NCBI GenBank assembly: GCA_014549065.1 | Contig: JACDOX010000007.1 | Coordinates: 11,825,648-11,889,647, forward strand | Direction of reading: 5' to 3' | Length of the DNA: 64,000 nt | Origin: Cardinalis cardinalis | Lineage: Eukaryota > Chordata > Aves > Passeriformes > Cardinalidae | Part shown: piece by piece, positions 1 to 12,376 of the stretch | Layout of the letters: each line of letters starts with the position of its first letter | Numbering within the stretch: the first letter of the stretch is position 1 | Notes under the pieces: generated by a model | The model's database searches: none | Told to the model about the DNA's origin: nothing | Seen by the model: the letters and a program-made list of their open reading frames with translations, nothing else | Program-made: the position numbers and the translations under genes

Positions 1-2353
1 TCTTTCTTACCACAACATCTAGCCCTGTGCTCTAAGAAGGTGTCCTCTTGGTGAGATCTACATCCAGAGCCCCATAGCTCCCAGCCTCCCCTCCCTTAAA
101 ACAACGCTGCATTACAATGTAGGGCCTTGCAGCACAAAGTATATAGACAGCAGTAACTCCTGCCTCTCTTTAGACGAAGCTCTAAACCATGTTTAAAATC
201 AGTCCAGAGGTTTAACCCCACACAAAAGAAACAGTTTTTTTCAGAAATGGATACAACCTACTTTCCTGCTGGTGGACTGACTGCTTCCATTATCTGCTCA
301 TTTTTCCTCAGACTTGATCCATGGGATTGTTTTCTTACCAATACTTGTCCACCTGAGGCAGTTTCTTCAATTTCTCTCTGAGGTAGCTTCATTAGACAAC
401 ATCACTAGACAACTCCTTCCCCACACCATAGATTCTACCCAGCTGCGCCCTCTCAGAGGATTTCCCCCTACTCCAAGCCTTTTCTTCAAAGATGTTCAAG
501 ATGGCTCCCAAGATCCATCCCACAAACCCCACATGATCTGCCCCCTCTCACTTTCACCTGATGGGATCCTCCAGTGTTTAATCCCTTTGCAAAACTACGC
601 ATCAGAATTTGCCCAGACACAATCTCTAATTTGCATTCTCCAATTCCACCCCAACTGTCCAAGCTGATCAAAGATCATATCTGTGAAGACTCTTGCTACC
701 TTGGTGGCCTCTTCTGCTGCCCTCTCCACAGGTAAAGCTTTGAAATACCATTGGAGAAACAAGACTTGTTGGAAAGACAAATTTGGCAGGATGGGTAATG
801 AAGAAGCTTGCACCAAGGGCAAGCCTTTGTCCTCAATGCACCTGGGCAGAACCAATGGACCATCTCATAAACGGCAAAATGCTTCTTGGGAATGTCAAAA
901 CTGAGGAAGTGCTTGTTTGCTTTCCAGAACTCCTCACCTACTAGAGAGCAAACAATTCACTACATGAGTCCTCCTATACAGGACTACCAAATAAATCTTT
1001 GTGTAGTACAATTTTAAGATGTTGATTTTAGTGAGAATACATTTCTTAGCTTTTAACAAAAGTACATAAGGACCTCAAATTAGAGTGGTAACAGGTCGGT
1101 AATAGACAAGATAATGAGAAAAGACTTGCAACTGTTCTTCTTTGCACTTGGCCTATCTTGGACTACACCACATCCTTCATCTGTGATCCTTCCCTAGGCT
1201 TTCCAACAGATATATCCATCTATATTCTTTATGACTACAATAGCATTCTAAGTAACTCAATCTTGGTGCTGGCTGAATAGAAATTAGCTCTAAAATTTAG
1301 GATTTAATTTGTGTAATGCTTCCCAGAAAAAAGTGACAGATTTAAACTTGAACAATTCAATCTGACAGTTTATGTCTATGAGGTAATCATTGGGATTCAG
1401 AGCTATCCCTCTTCTTTCNGGACGGAGCAGGACTAGTTCACACTCTGAAGCACATCTCATTTTCTTATCTAGAATTTAGAAAATATAGGACAATGCCTTC
1501 CATGGTTCAGACCAAAGAAAACTTGGGAATCAAATGTCCTAATTACATTACATTTCTTTACCTCCCTATAAAAAAAGGGAAAAGAGTAATAAACAAAGTC
1601 AAAATCTGCCTTTTATTCCCTCCCTGCCTGGGCTGAAAGACAAACTCTGGTTATCATTATCTCTCTGGGCAGAAACTTGGTAATTAAGGCATTTCCCAGG
1701 CTGAGCCTTTCCAGGCTGGTACCTGGTGGCCTATTTCACTAGAATCCTTCCGCACCACGAAACTGATCTTTTCCAGACAAGGTGTATTTCATGTGCCTCC
1801 TCCACATGAGGTAAAGATGGCCACAGCCCAGACCTATCTTCAGCAGCTCCTATGTATCTCTCTCTGCTGTCTGAAGCTTGTCCAAGACAGAAGTACTGAA
1901 GGGAAGGAACAAACATCTCAGCCCTCACTGCTCTTCCTTTTCCACTAAAATGATGAGAAATGGTATCTGGAACTTCATGATGAATCGTGCCAGCACAGCC
2001 CTTTGTCTCACTGACTTATGTACAGAAAACCCAAATAAGTTCTCCAGGAGCTAGAGATCCAAGTCTCTGCACATACTGATTCAGTAGTTAATATGTTAAT
2101 CTTAGGGGAAGAAAATGGTCTCAAATCATATGAAACTTCATTTCATCATGGCCCTACTGTCTGTCCCTCAAACACAGTAACCCAAATAACGTCTGGATGT
2201 CCAAGCAGAAAGTAGACAAGATTTGGCCATGGTGAAGAAAGTCTTAGAAAGGTGCAAGGGGTTTGTTAGCTAATTAGCATAATATCAGAGCTGCTAATTT
2301 AATATTTTTTTTTCCACCAGAAACCCTTCATTATTGAAAAAGCTTCACTTTAC
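1..2353 (-). other. FHOD3 intron (partial), no gene seen
   Basis: This is intron downstream of the Glu/Pro exon. I checked the minus strand for the next FHOD3 segment (ILTNKRFMLDMLYAHN-like) and did not find it. Open frames at 314-667 (+) and 595-855 (-) resemble no family I know and overlap each other. No repeat is clear. Confidence 0.7.
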
Positions 2354-2659
2354 CAGTTTCATTGTCACTGGTTAACTTGTCCTCTCTCTCTTCCCTCTCT
2401 AAAGTGCTGCTTGCTGAGGATATACTGGATGCAGAACAGTTGTCTTTTTCATTCACTTCCTCATTCTGCCTCTCCTTTTCACTGAGTATTGCACTTTCTT
2501 CTGGCTCTCTCTCTGGTCCTTGCTCCACCTCACTCTCTGGTCCCACTTCTGCAGCCTCTATTTCCTTGGGTGTCTCCGTTCCCTGCTTGGCCTCAGCCTC
2601 AGCCTCCTGCTCTGGTTCTGGTTCTGTCTCTGTCTNTGGTTCAGGTTCACTGGCACTCA
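2354..2659 (-). CDS. FHOD3: FHOD3 exon: Glu/Pro repeat and conserved Ser/Glu tail
   Basis: This exon has 306 nt, made of two bases, 101 codons and one base (phase 1 in and out). The first half is a low-complexity acidic repeat: SASEPEP, one unreadable codon, then TETEPEPEQEAEAEAKQ. It continues through EVEQGPEREPEE to the conserved part LSEKERQNEEVNEKDNCSAS, then SISSASSTLEREEREDKL, ending DNET. The second half matches FHOD3 nearly residue by residue. The acidic half varies between species in sequence and length. Base 2636 is N at the first position of NAG, so it could be Glu, Gln, Lys or, less likely, a stop. Glu fits the repeat. The acceptor is TGTTCTCTCCACCAG and the donor GTAAAG. The next FHOD3 exons, towards FH1, are not found in 1-2353. 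Confidence 0.93.
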
Positions 2660-3275
2660 CTGGTGGAGAGAACAATGGGAGAAAGAGATTCACTTAACAA
2701 CAGAGCCGTCTCAGGTTCACCCCTCCAAATGAGAGCGACGTGAGAGTTGTACAAGTGCCTTATGGAAAGAAAATAAAATGCAAGCCCACAGCGTGCTTAG
2801 GAACATTAGGAGCAACAGACTGATGGATGTTGTGTGACGACAGCATTGCAGGTGAGAGTGGCCTGGCAGGCCCCTCATTGGCTGTCTGGAGCCAGCACAC
2901 TGTTTTTATACATACTTCCACAGCTGCAGGTTGGACTCACACAAGGATTTGAACGAACCAGCAGAAAATGGGCATCTCACCTGAGCATTGACAACTCAGT
3001 GCCTAGACAGAGCCAGGAAAGAAGCGATTAAAAAAAGAAAAAAAAACAAACAAAAAGGAGGGTGATTGTGGCTTTTGGTTGAATTTTCTTTGAGTTCTGG
3101 AAGAGTTCTTTTTTCACCTGATGAGGAACACTTCAACAAAAAAAATACAAATATTAGTTTTAATAACACACTTGAATGGCAGTCTCAAAATGACACTGTC
3201 ACATATTTGGCTGACAAAAACCATATGTTGTTTCATGCACATTTACTTCAGAATAGCCACATCAAAATTAAGCAA

Positions 3276-3341
3276 AGTTTCCAACTGCCTGGCATATGGC
3301 ACATATTTAGTTTCCAGTTGGCTGGCATATGGCACACAATG
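3276..3341. repeat. 33-bp tandem duplication, two copies
   Basis: Two adjacent 33-bp units (3276-3308 and 3309-3341) share the core CTGGCATATGGCACA and the start AGTTTCCA, with several mismatches. A degenerate third piece may follow to about 3367 (AGTTGGCACACAG). The unit is a multiple of three, so an accidental open frame runs through it and makes the translation look repetitive. There is no sign that it is coding. Confidence 0.85.
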
Positions 3342-6300
3342 AGCTTTTCTATCAGTTGGCACACAGCAAACACTGTTGATAGTACACTTGGCTTCTTCTT
3401 CCCTGCTTTCCCAGGAAAAATAATTCATTCACCTTTAGGGTTTTTAGCAGTAACAGCAGATTTTCACATGCAAATATTCTCTGCATGCTGCAAAGAAACT
3501 GAAGAGCATCCACACATATTCACATCAAGAAGCTCACAGTTCTCTGAAACCTGAAACGGCCATGCAAAGTGTGGCAAAAATGGACATGCATGTTAGCTCT
3601 GCATACTTCCTGAATTCCCTCTGTATATCCTTCCCTATGTATTCCATCTTGTGGGTGGCTGAACTATAATGACCAAGTCATACTTGTTTTGTCCCTCTGT
3701 TAACTATTTTTCATTACAATATTGCAAAAGAGTCTTCTGGACTTCTCATTGTCTTTGGATTACACAAAATACAATGAGAATTTCTTCAGGTACAACATGA
3801 ACCTTTGAAGGAAAAAAAAAAACCCACTGAAATACTGGAATGCAATCCAAATATTTCAGTCCTCTAGTAAAGCAGGTAAGTAGATTTATCCTAAGTAAAC
3901 ATAAGCCAAAATAATGAAGATCACATTCTTCTCCATTGAGAGCACCTAAATGTCTAATACTAGATATGCAAGCACATCTGCTCATGCCTCGTTTCTCTAA
4001 ATTTACCTTACCTATGGCTGTATCCTGGACACTGCCTAGGAGAGAGTCAAAATTACAGAGGGCTGTCAAGAAGTTGGCAGACGCTGCAAATCCCAGTGAT
4101 GTGTTACTCACCACAGCTGTCAGTGTGTAGGTATAGAATGAGAACATTTAAAAGTCAAGCCAAGATTTGAATATGACTGAGATGAAAGCTTAGGAATTCT
4201 CCAGGAGTTCCTGGAACTAATGGGGTACTTTAGCAAGAAAGATTCTCAGCTTGCTGTGGTTCAATGGTCCATATGTACAAATGTCACCGATTAATCCATG
4301 AATAATCCTAAATTCATATAAATTTTAGATATTTATCTCTAAATAACCTAACAAACAAGTCAACTGTCACACAATAACCAAAAAAGTCAACTCCAGCAGC
4401 TCAGATGGAGAAAGAAGCTGATTAAAACACAGCTAGGACTCCTAAAGCTTACTGCAACTTTGTCATGATGAAGCCACACTGAAGATCGAATAGAAAAAGT
4501 CAGGGGAGATGTAAGAAATGCTTGAAAAAATTTGAATGTTCAAAAGAATTCCAGATATTCTTCTAACAAGAAATATTCCACACATACCAGAAATATGCAG
4601 CAATGTAGCAAAATCTAACACATAACAAAGAGTAAAGAGCACTATACTGACATAGTCTGCTCTTTTGAGTTCCAGGAATAAAAAAATCCAAGTACTAAAC
4701 AAAACAAGGATATGTTGACACTCATTTTGACAGCCTCTCTCTCTCTAGGGACAATATCAAACAATCCACCTATAGCCAAAATCACTTGAAAATAGTGACC
4801 TAAGTCCAGCAGCAGTTTCATTAAGAAACAGTACAAAAATCAAATCTGCCAGGAAACTCTATGAAGAGAACAAAGCCAGCAAGCTAGACATGTGTCTATC
4901 ACTTGCATTTCCATCATGTAATCCACTGCATTGATATTAGTGAGAACTTCTGAAGATGTTAAAAAATACAATTCTCAGTGAATGCTTGGTAGTGGCCTAT
5001 TTGAAATGAACTCAAACTTTCAGTCTCTCACAGACTGGGTCCATTTTCATATCAGACAAAACACCACTCAAACTGGCAACCTCACAGGTGGCAAGAGAAT
5101 AACAGACCAGGCTCCATCCCCTGTCTTCAGACTTCTTGCTAGTGGAGACTGCAAAAACTCGGAAAGCAAGCCTGGTCAAATCAAAAAGCACCAACAGCAA
5201 AGAAGGTATGCCTGAGATGTGAAGACGCATGATACCTTAATAAGCTGATCCCTTCTGAAAAGCAAGCCTGAGAACTTATAATATGGTAGAGGGATATGGA
5301 CATTTCCTTTAATATTCAAGTATAAATCAACTTTGAAGCAGACACAAGATGCTGTATCCTGCTGATAAGAACTCAACCCTACAGTCCTATAAGCCTTCAG
5401 AGAGAAGAAATATCCCTCTGGGCTCACATCTAATCCCCTGTCAGGCTAATTGTTTAGCCAGCCACATCCCCATCTATTTTCTCTGCCTTCCACTTGGAGG
5501 TGTGAGACAGATATGCTGGGTGTCTCTTGTGGATGCATACAGTAAGTCTGAAAATGTCTATGTCTGCCCAAGACCTCTTGGTCAATTGTTCAGGCATTGC
5601 CTAAAGTCTTGGCTGTTATCTCCCTTCAGCTACTCCAGCACAGGATTCCTCTTCCTCTGAATTCTGCAAGGACTCTTTATCCCTCCCCACTCCCATCTTT
5701 TCATCCCATTCTTTGTGTTGGTAAGAACAGATGCAGACTGAATTGGCTCTTTCTTCGTGCAGTCAGAATGTTCATTTTTTTTCCTCCAACCCCAGTTCCT
5801 CCTCAGACTTTCTGTATCATGGCTCCTTTGGCTCTGCAACTGGGTCTGCATAGGCCTCATTCCATGCTCATGCTCTGGTGCTTCCCCATTTGCTGACATG
5901 CTCTTATCAGCCATGCTTTGGACAGCATCTGAACCCTTCTATACTACCACTATGCTCAGAAGGTGTTCCACTGTCCACCATGTGCACTTGGGTTGGTCTG
6001 CTTGCTTTCTTAAGAGCTAAAAAAGCCATTTCTTTCAGAGAAGGGTTCACCTGAAATTCCTTTGTCGATTGACTTCAGAGATGTCTTAGTTATTGTTGGC
6101 CGTCCTTTACTGCATACTTGCACTTCACAAAATATTCTCCAATTAAATTACAAAAGAGTAAGTAGCTGCTCTGAAAAAAAAATTAAGTTCCTTTTTGTAG
6201 TTACAGGACTGCCTTCATTTCCTCTGAATGCCACAATACAAGTTTTACAAGAGTAAGTCCTACAAGACTTGATTACTTTAGTGGAACCAATTGTTTTATA

Positions 6301-6689
6301 TGAGAAAACACTGCAGCTCAGTAAGTCCAGATTTTTATATTGGGTAATGGTACTGACACATTTCACAGTGTGAGACAAAGTTCCACAGACAGAATCAGTT
6401 TCCTTCTTAATAACAGTAGATACCAGATTGGCCAAAGGANATTTCAGCACAAAAGGAATAAAATAAATCTGACTTCAAAAATTCCTTATTCTTTTGCTAG
6501 TAGATGAACAGTCTTTGCCTTTGACCTCAGGTTCTGAATTCTGCAGATGAATATCACCCATCTGTTAACACCATTCTTGCAGAGTCTTTAGAGCATAATA
6601 TGCACAGAACCAAGGAACTGTTTTCCTTCTGCAGTTTCATTCCTGCTTGGGAAGATTGTGAACCTCATATTAAAAGCAACCCCATATTG

Positions 6690-6800
6690 GGGTGCAAGTA
6701 ATCCGAGTTCTGTCCATGGCTCTGTTTCAGCTTTTCTTACAACTGACTTAAGCAAGTCAATGCTTCATTTTCTCTACCTATTAAGTGGGATTCAGAACCC
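6690..6800 (+). repeat. Possible ancient MIR-like SINE fragment
   Basis: The order of short matches resembles the MIR core: GAGTTCTGTCCATGGCTCTG, then AACTGACTTAAGCAAGTCAA followed by CTTCATTTTCTCTACC and TTAAGTGGG. MIR has an equivalent GGTTC/GGCTCTG, GACCTTGGGCAAGTCACTT, CTCAGTTTCC and TAAAATGGGG order. Divergence is high, as expected for a relic shared across amniotes. This is pattern recognition only. Confidence 0.4.
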
Positions 6801-8587
6801 TTCCTAAAACCGTAAAATTGAGATTTTAATTCAGTATGGAGCACAAGAAAGTCAAGTAATAGTATAGAGACCATGGCACAGTGTCTACATTAAGCCTGTT
6901 CCCTGCTGGCAGATATCCAATAATATGGGCATTTCCAGACAATGTATCCTGCCCACATGCTCGTGACTACCTATGCTCTTTCCAATACTCTTGGTAGGTC
7001 TGAAAAAACAGTCATTCCCCATGCCCAGATCCCGCTGAAGTATGCAGATTTCAGGCCCCTGTTTAGGTTCTATCCTGGCTATCTGCCTGCAGCTGCCCTT
7101 GGTTGGAAGGCTACCCTGCCCCATGCATATATTCTCTCCTTGTGGTCCATTTGCCAGGCTTCCAAGTGCTGCCCTCCAATGCCTACTATATTGCCAGAGA
7201 TGTCCTGTCTACCCACATGTTGATAGCTTTGCCATATTCTGGCTGTCTGAAGCTGCTCTGTACACCTGCTCTAAATGTATTCTCCAAATGGTTTGTGCTG
7301 CTCCATTTCATGCTGCAATTTTTTTTAATGCTTCCAGGAGAAATATGTTAAAATAATCATCACAAGAGATACTCGCTCCCTACCCAGCTCTGAAATCCTA
7401 ATGGTGGAAAAATCCAGCTTATTTGGTCTAAAAGCAATATAGCACTAAACAAAATGGGTGTTTGGATATTTCTGACTATCAGTATTGGAGGAAAATACCT
7501 GTGGTTTCTAAGTTCAAATGATTCCACTGAGACTCTTAAGGTTCCAAACAAGAAAACTGGGGAATATAATTGGGAAAATATATAAAACTAAATAAAATAA
7601 ACTTCACCTACTTAGTACGGTGAGGACAAAGATATGCAGCATTCAGTATTTGTAACGTTTTTGCTAAATTGCCTTGCTTTATAGCATGCTACCAGCCATA
7701 ACACCCCATAAAACCAAGCAGTGCAAGTTACAAATGCATTAATCACCAATAGCATGTAGCAGGAAATCAAATAAAATAAAAATGAGTGACGGCGATAATT
7801 TGCCCTCAACATGCATTCTAGCTCCCAATGTTAATGCAACATCATGTGGTGCAAATACAAGTCTGTATGGCATGTGTTGTTTTGAGGACTGAAGGAGAGG
7901 TACATGATGCAAGTGGCAGAATGACATACAAACATACACAAAAAGCACTGCTCTGTACACCAATAAATTATATACAGCAAACCAACTATGCAAACACTAG
8001 TTATACTTTCCTTTTTACTAATTGTCTGTGGTCTCTTTTAAGTCCTTTATGACTTGTGCTACAATTTTAAGAGTTTTTTCTTGGTATTAAAAATAATCAA
8101 CACACTCCCCCTGCCTTCAATTCAAGAACTTTTTAGTTGGTCGCATTCAGCCTGTGCTCTACTGGAAGGTTATTATAATCTTGGCATTCATCTGTTGCAT
8201 TTCTTTCAGAGAATCCACATACACAAAATCTGTTGGTAGGAATACTGTTTGTCTAGTATTCAGTAACTCCTCATATATAAGTAACATGATACTAAAATTA
8301 AGACCCTCTGTATTCGCTATTTTCTAATTATTCCATTTGAAAAGCAACAGAAAATGATAGTATGAATCACAGCAACAACTTGTAATGTATCCTATTATTG
8401 AATAGATTACATGATATCCAAATTAATGCAAAAAAATAGGCAATTTAAGAAGACAGGATGGAACAATGTAGGATCCTTTATTCTGGCACCTTATACTTTG
8501 CATTCTTGCACTCATGCCTCAAAAATCACCAACCCAAGAGAAACTGATAAACCCAGCATTGTTTCCCCTACCCTCCTTTGCAATTAC

Positions 8588-8802
8588 CTTCTGAGGGCTG
8601 AGGAGTTCCACACGGGATGGAAGGGGTCTTCAGCTCTTCCTGGGACTCTGTGGATGCTGGGCTGATGCACTTGGGTACAGGTGAGGATGGAGCTGAAGGG
8701 GATCTCAGGTTCAAGGACAGCTCACTTCTGCCTCGGCTGACACTCCGACTCTTCAGCTCCTTCTCATACTCCTCTGCTGCCAACTTCTCCAAGTATTTGT
8801 AT
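8588..8802 (-). CDS. FHOD3: FHOD3 exon: end of coiled coil and Ser/Pro linker
   Basis: This exon has 215 nt, made of one base, 71 codons and one base (phase 2 in, 1 out). It begins YKYLEKLAAEEYEKELKSRS, ending the coiled coil. It goes on VSRGRSELSLNLRSPSAPSS, then PVPKCISPASTESQEELKTP and SIPCGTPQPSE. YLEKLAAEE and SRSVSRGR are strongly conserved in FHOD3. The following Ser/Pro part has several SP and TP pairs and is less conserved. SRSVSRGRSELS also holds R-x-x-S sites. The acceptor is TTTAACTTTCAG and the donor GTAATT, a weaker site. Its last base G joins TG of the next exon to give Val. Confidence 0.95.
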
Positions 8803-9104
8803 CTGAAAGTTAAATTCCAGAGGGTTTCCGTAAAGAAAAAGAAGCCTGTGGCTGATGCTTGTTTATGGATGAAACACCTGCAGAAAATGAGCTGACTTCC
8901 TGACACAAGGAGTACAGCACTGAACTGCCTGCTTGCTCAATCTGCCAAAAAGTGCACACTAAAGCAAAGACTACTGCCCTGAAAAATGTTAAATTGCTCA
9001 TTACAATACAAAAGCAAAAAAACAGCAGAGTTAAAGAACCTTTAGCTATGGTATTTTGTTTGCACAGTCCTCCTTTTTGGAAGCATTTGTCTATCCTCCT
9101 TTTG

Positions 9105-9160
9105 ACCCTCCTCTTTCACCTCCTCCTCCTCTTCCTCCTCCTCTCAGCCCTCCCTCTCCC
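9105..9160. repeat. CT-rich (TCC)n-like polypyrimidine tract
   Basis: The plus strand is almost pure C and T over about 55 bases, including TCCTCCTCCTCTTCCTCCTC. An A-run lies at 9180-9190. Accidental Pro-rich and Gly-rich frames come from this tract. Confidence 0.85.
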
Positions 9161-11296
9161 AAAACTAAAACGGGAGAGAAAAAAAAAAAACAACCAAAAG
9201 AAGGAAAAAAACCTCTCCAAACCCAGAGCCCCTTAACACTGGTGCAAATTGCCAAAATCTGAGACTTGCTGTAAGGAGAGGAAAATGCAGCGGACAAAAC
9301 CAGATCTTCCTGAAAATAATACCAATAATAAACATCTGAATTGACTATCTAAAGATTCTGAACCTGCTTCTATTTGCTCTGAGAGCAATGCACAGGAATT
9401 CACTTTGTTCTCTCCAGAGTCTACAATGGAAAGTTTTTTTTTTTTTTTATTCTGAAAAATTTCTCTGCCGGACTCAGACATCCAATAGCTTGTACCTGAC
9501 GTCACATGTAGTTTATTCATCAAAGTCACTTTAAAAGAACAAAGATACATCTGTTTTGCATTTTAAGCAGGCAGAACTCACTAACTGTTTATTAAGACCA
9601 GCTACCAATCATATTCTTCATAGTATGCTTTATACATTTCGACCAAAATAACTTTTAAATATGTGCCTGTTCCAGATGTCTGCTAATTTTATCCACCATT
9701 ATTTGCTAAGGAATAAATTCATGAATACAGCTGGATCGGGCTTTAGACTGTTTGCCTTATCCACAAGTGAGCTGTTAAACAGGTTAATCAGGACTACTTC
9801 TTATGTCCCTGAAACACTCTGACATTCCCTATAACAAACTGTTGTAAACACTTCATAACATTGAACACCTCTCCTCCCCCCTTCTGCATCAGTGACAGCC
9901 CAAATTAGTATAAAAGGGTGCACTAAAAGCAGGCAGGGTAAAGAAGTCAGCCACATGTGGCAACAAACATGCTAAGTACATATGGTAGCCACACACACAT
10001 GCACATTTGCAAACATTCATATAGAGGACAGAAATGTGTCTTTGAAGAGCAGTCCTTGTGTTTTCAGAGGCAATTTGCCTTACTGCAAACAGCAATAATG
10101 AAGAACAAACTCATTTTCTTTTATTCCTCCAGAGGTATGCACAGGCTTTGAACAAATTCTGCAAGAAAAAGAACCCCTACAGACTCTGGATGAAAATATA
10201 ACAAGCTACATACTTGCATGGTTATAAAATAGGAACTGTTTACAGTTCTAACATGAAGCCAATTCTCGAGACTGAATCTTGCCTTTTCAATAGAGGGGAA
10301 AGCATTTCTCTGGCATCAGCATGATGTTTTGTTACAGCTCATGAAGCCACTCTTTCTTTGAATGTTGGTCACTTACATACAGTCCCTTCCATCTCCTCAC
10401 AAGCAGAGCAGATGGGACTCTAGACTCATAAAGAGTCACTCAAATTGATCACTTGGCACTAACAGGTACAGCCCAGCCGGCTGCTGCCAAGGGGGTTTTG
10501 CAGTTTGCCAACAGACTACAACAAAGATCTGGATGGATCCTTATATGATGTGGGGAGCTACAAAAGGCCTCAGATCATTGAACAGCAAGAACTGATATGG
10601 AGGAAACATATAAATCAGTATTTAACTAAGATTTTAGGCATCTTGACTATAGGATTTTCTTAGTCAATGCACTCTACTAAAAGAAGTTATCATGCAATTT
10701 CCTATAGGAAATAAAACTTCATTTGTGCAAAAGTGTCTATAAAAAGTAGTTACAGAATGCCAATGTAATGGACTACTGGTGCAAGAATTCATTTGCAGAA
10801 GTTTTCTCCAATATTTATCTGCTGTCAAAGCAAACATGTCTCCTCTTTATGACTAGGAACTGATAGTTTAGTATCTCAGTGCAAAAGAGCCCTAAGGATA
10901 ACAAAACATTACTAATGAAGGGTGAAATAGTCTCAGATTGAGCAGCAGTGATGGTGAACACTTCCCCAAGAATAGTCCAGTTGGCATTTTCCCTTACAAC
11001 TTGAAAGTTCTAAAGAATTCACTTCTAATTTGTTTCAAAACTTGCAGATGAGCATGCTCACTGAAGAAAGGTTTTACTCAGCTCAATGATGATACTTATG
11101 TGCTCAGACGCATTTCATTTCAGAAAATGCTTTACACTGTTTGGAATTGTTTTGGGACTGGAGCACAATGGAAAGTCCATTCAACTTTTCTTACTCTTAG
11201 AGATGTTAAAATAATTTTTTTAATGTTAGCTACTTCAGCCTCAACAGATAAATCTTCAATCTGCAGAAACAAACTGTCCCCTGTATGATAATTTTG

Positions 11297-11370
11297 TGAA
11301 AAAAGAAAAGAACCAAAAAAACGCAAACCCTAAAACCCAAAAGCAACCAGAAAAAAACCCAAGTAAAAAC
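11297..11370. repeat. A/C-rich low-complexity sequence
   Basis: This stretch is mostly A with short C runs (AACCAAAAAAACGCAAACCC and similar). Similar A/C-rich stretches recur at 36645-36712 and 50948-50999. Confidence 0.7.
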
Positions 11371-12325
11371 ATAGCAACACAATGATTTCTGAGATGGCTG
11401 CTCTCTTATTTTGATAATGTAACTCCAATTCTTGACAATCCAAAAGTATCTCCAGAGAGAAATCTCTAGAGGATCATAAAAGTAGAACTGAAGCACTCTG
11501 GATGATTTTTCATCTATTTGTACAGTAACTTGCATATTTTCCAGGTAAAAACAAGCACTCCCTCCAGGATGCAATTACTAGCAGGGGTAGAGATGAAGCT
11601 ACTAAAAGACAAAAGTCCTTAGTTGAGCATTCCTTGAAAAATATGCTTTTATAAGCACATACCTCCCAGCCTAGCCCAGAGTTTCTAAATTTGTTCATTG
11701 AATTAAGAAAAAAAAGGAAAAATAAAACCCAAACCCTCTGTCCCTTCAAATATGCTATTTAAATAAAACTAAAACAATGCCCCAGTGATAAACACTGCTA
11801 AGCTTTGTAATTTACTTGCTGATGTTTAAAGACATCAGCAAAGAAAACTTGGCTCTGAAAGATAAAAATATGCCGAGAGTGGGTCAGAACCATTTCCATC
11901 AGTCTGTTATTGCAGTTTTGCAATGCTTGTGACCCCAATTTCCTTTATCCTCACTTGCCTTTTCTGACCCTCCAGAAAGCTTGGGACCCACTGGGTGAAA
12001 AAGACAGGCCTATTCAATTTATAACTCTACTAAATTTGGGCAAATTTCTGAGGCAAATGGGGTAAGCTTATTTCCCACACAAATAGATAAAGGATCATCA
12101 ATCATTCTTATGCATTCTCACTGCTCTTCATTTATTAATGTGCTTACAGCTGGACTTCGTTCTGCCCTTTAACAACTTCTTTCTTATAGAAGTCTTTAGG
12201 AATAAAAGTGTTTTGTGCAAGCTGAGTTAAGAATGTAAACATACAACAGCTCCACAGCAAAGAATATAGGAAGTACAAACAACCAGAGAGAAGGACAGTG
12301 AAGGACGGATGCATGACATACAAAC

Positions 12326-12376
12326 CTTTCTTCTCTTGCTTGCCTTAGTTCTTCTCTTTTGTCTAAATAATCCCGG
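12326..12376 (-). CDS. FHOD3: FHOD3 51-nt exon: coiled-coil insert
   Basis: This small exon has 51 nt, made of one base, 16 codons and two bases. It encodes RDYLDKREELRQAREE, an Arg/Glu helix that continues the coiled coil. FHOD3 carries this segment between ERNKF and RYKYLE. The acceptor is TTCTCTTTCTAG and the donor GTTTGT. The flanking joins give NKF-N-RDYLDK and AREE-R-YKYLEK. Its small size, multiple-of-three length and 2-in/2-out phase make it a natural cassette exon. Skipping would remove 17 residues and join NKF to YKYLEK through one Lys. It is too short to stand out alone. The call depends on the matching motif and the splice phases. Confidence 0.92.

Larger units (their letters stand above)
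2660..8587 (-). other. FHOD3 intron, 5.9 kb
   Basis: This intron lies between exons 8588-8802 and 2354-2659. It holds a 33-bp tandem duplication (3276-3341) and a possible MIR-like relic near 6690-6800. The rest shows no recognisable gene or repeat. Confidence 0.85.
8803..12325 (-). other. FHOD3 intron, 3.5 kb
   Basis: This intron holds a pyrimidine-rich tract (9105-9160) followed by an A-run, a T-run near 9434-9449, and A/C-rich low-complexity sequence at 11297-11370. No gene is seen. Confidence 0.85.

Noticed and set aside
314..667. 117-codon plus-strand open frame at the window start
   Set aside because: There is no recognised family, it overlaps other chance frames, and it sits in an intron.
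595..855. Minus-strand open frame with an ERAAEEATKVARVFTDMIF stretch, faintly like a retroelement integrase
   Set aside because: No catalytic motif or zinc finger follows, the frame breaks at once, and flanking frames give no support. The likeness is too weak to call.
3066..3554. 162-codon plus-strand open frame with a repeated SFQLxGIWH motif
   Set aside because: The repeat comes from the 33-bp tandem duplication. There is no known domain, no splice context, and it lies in a FHOD3 intron.
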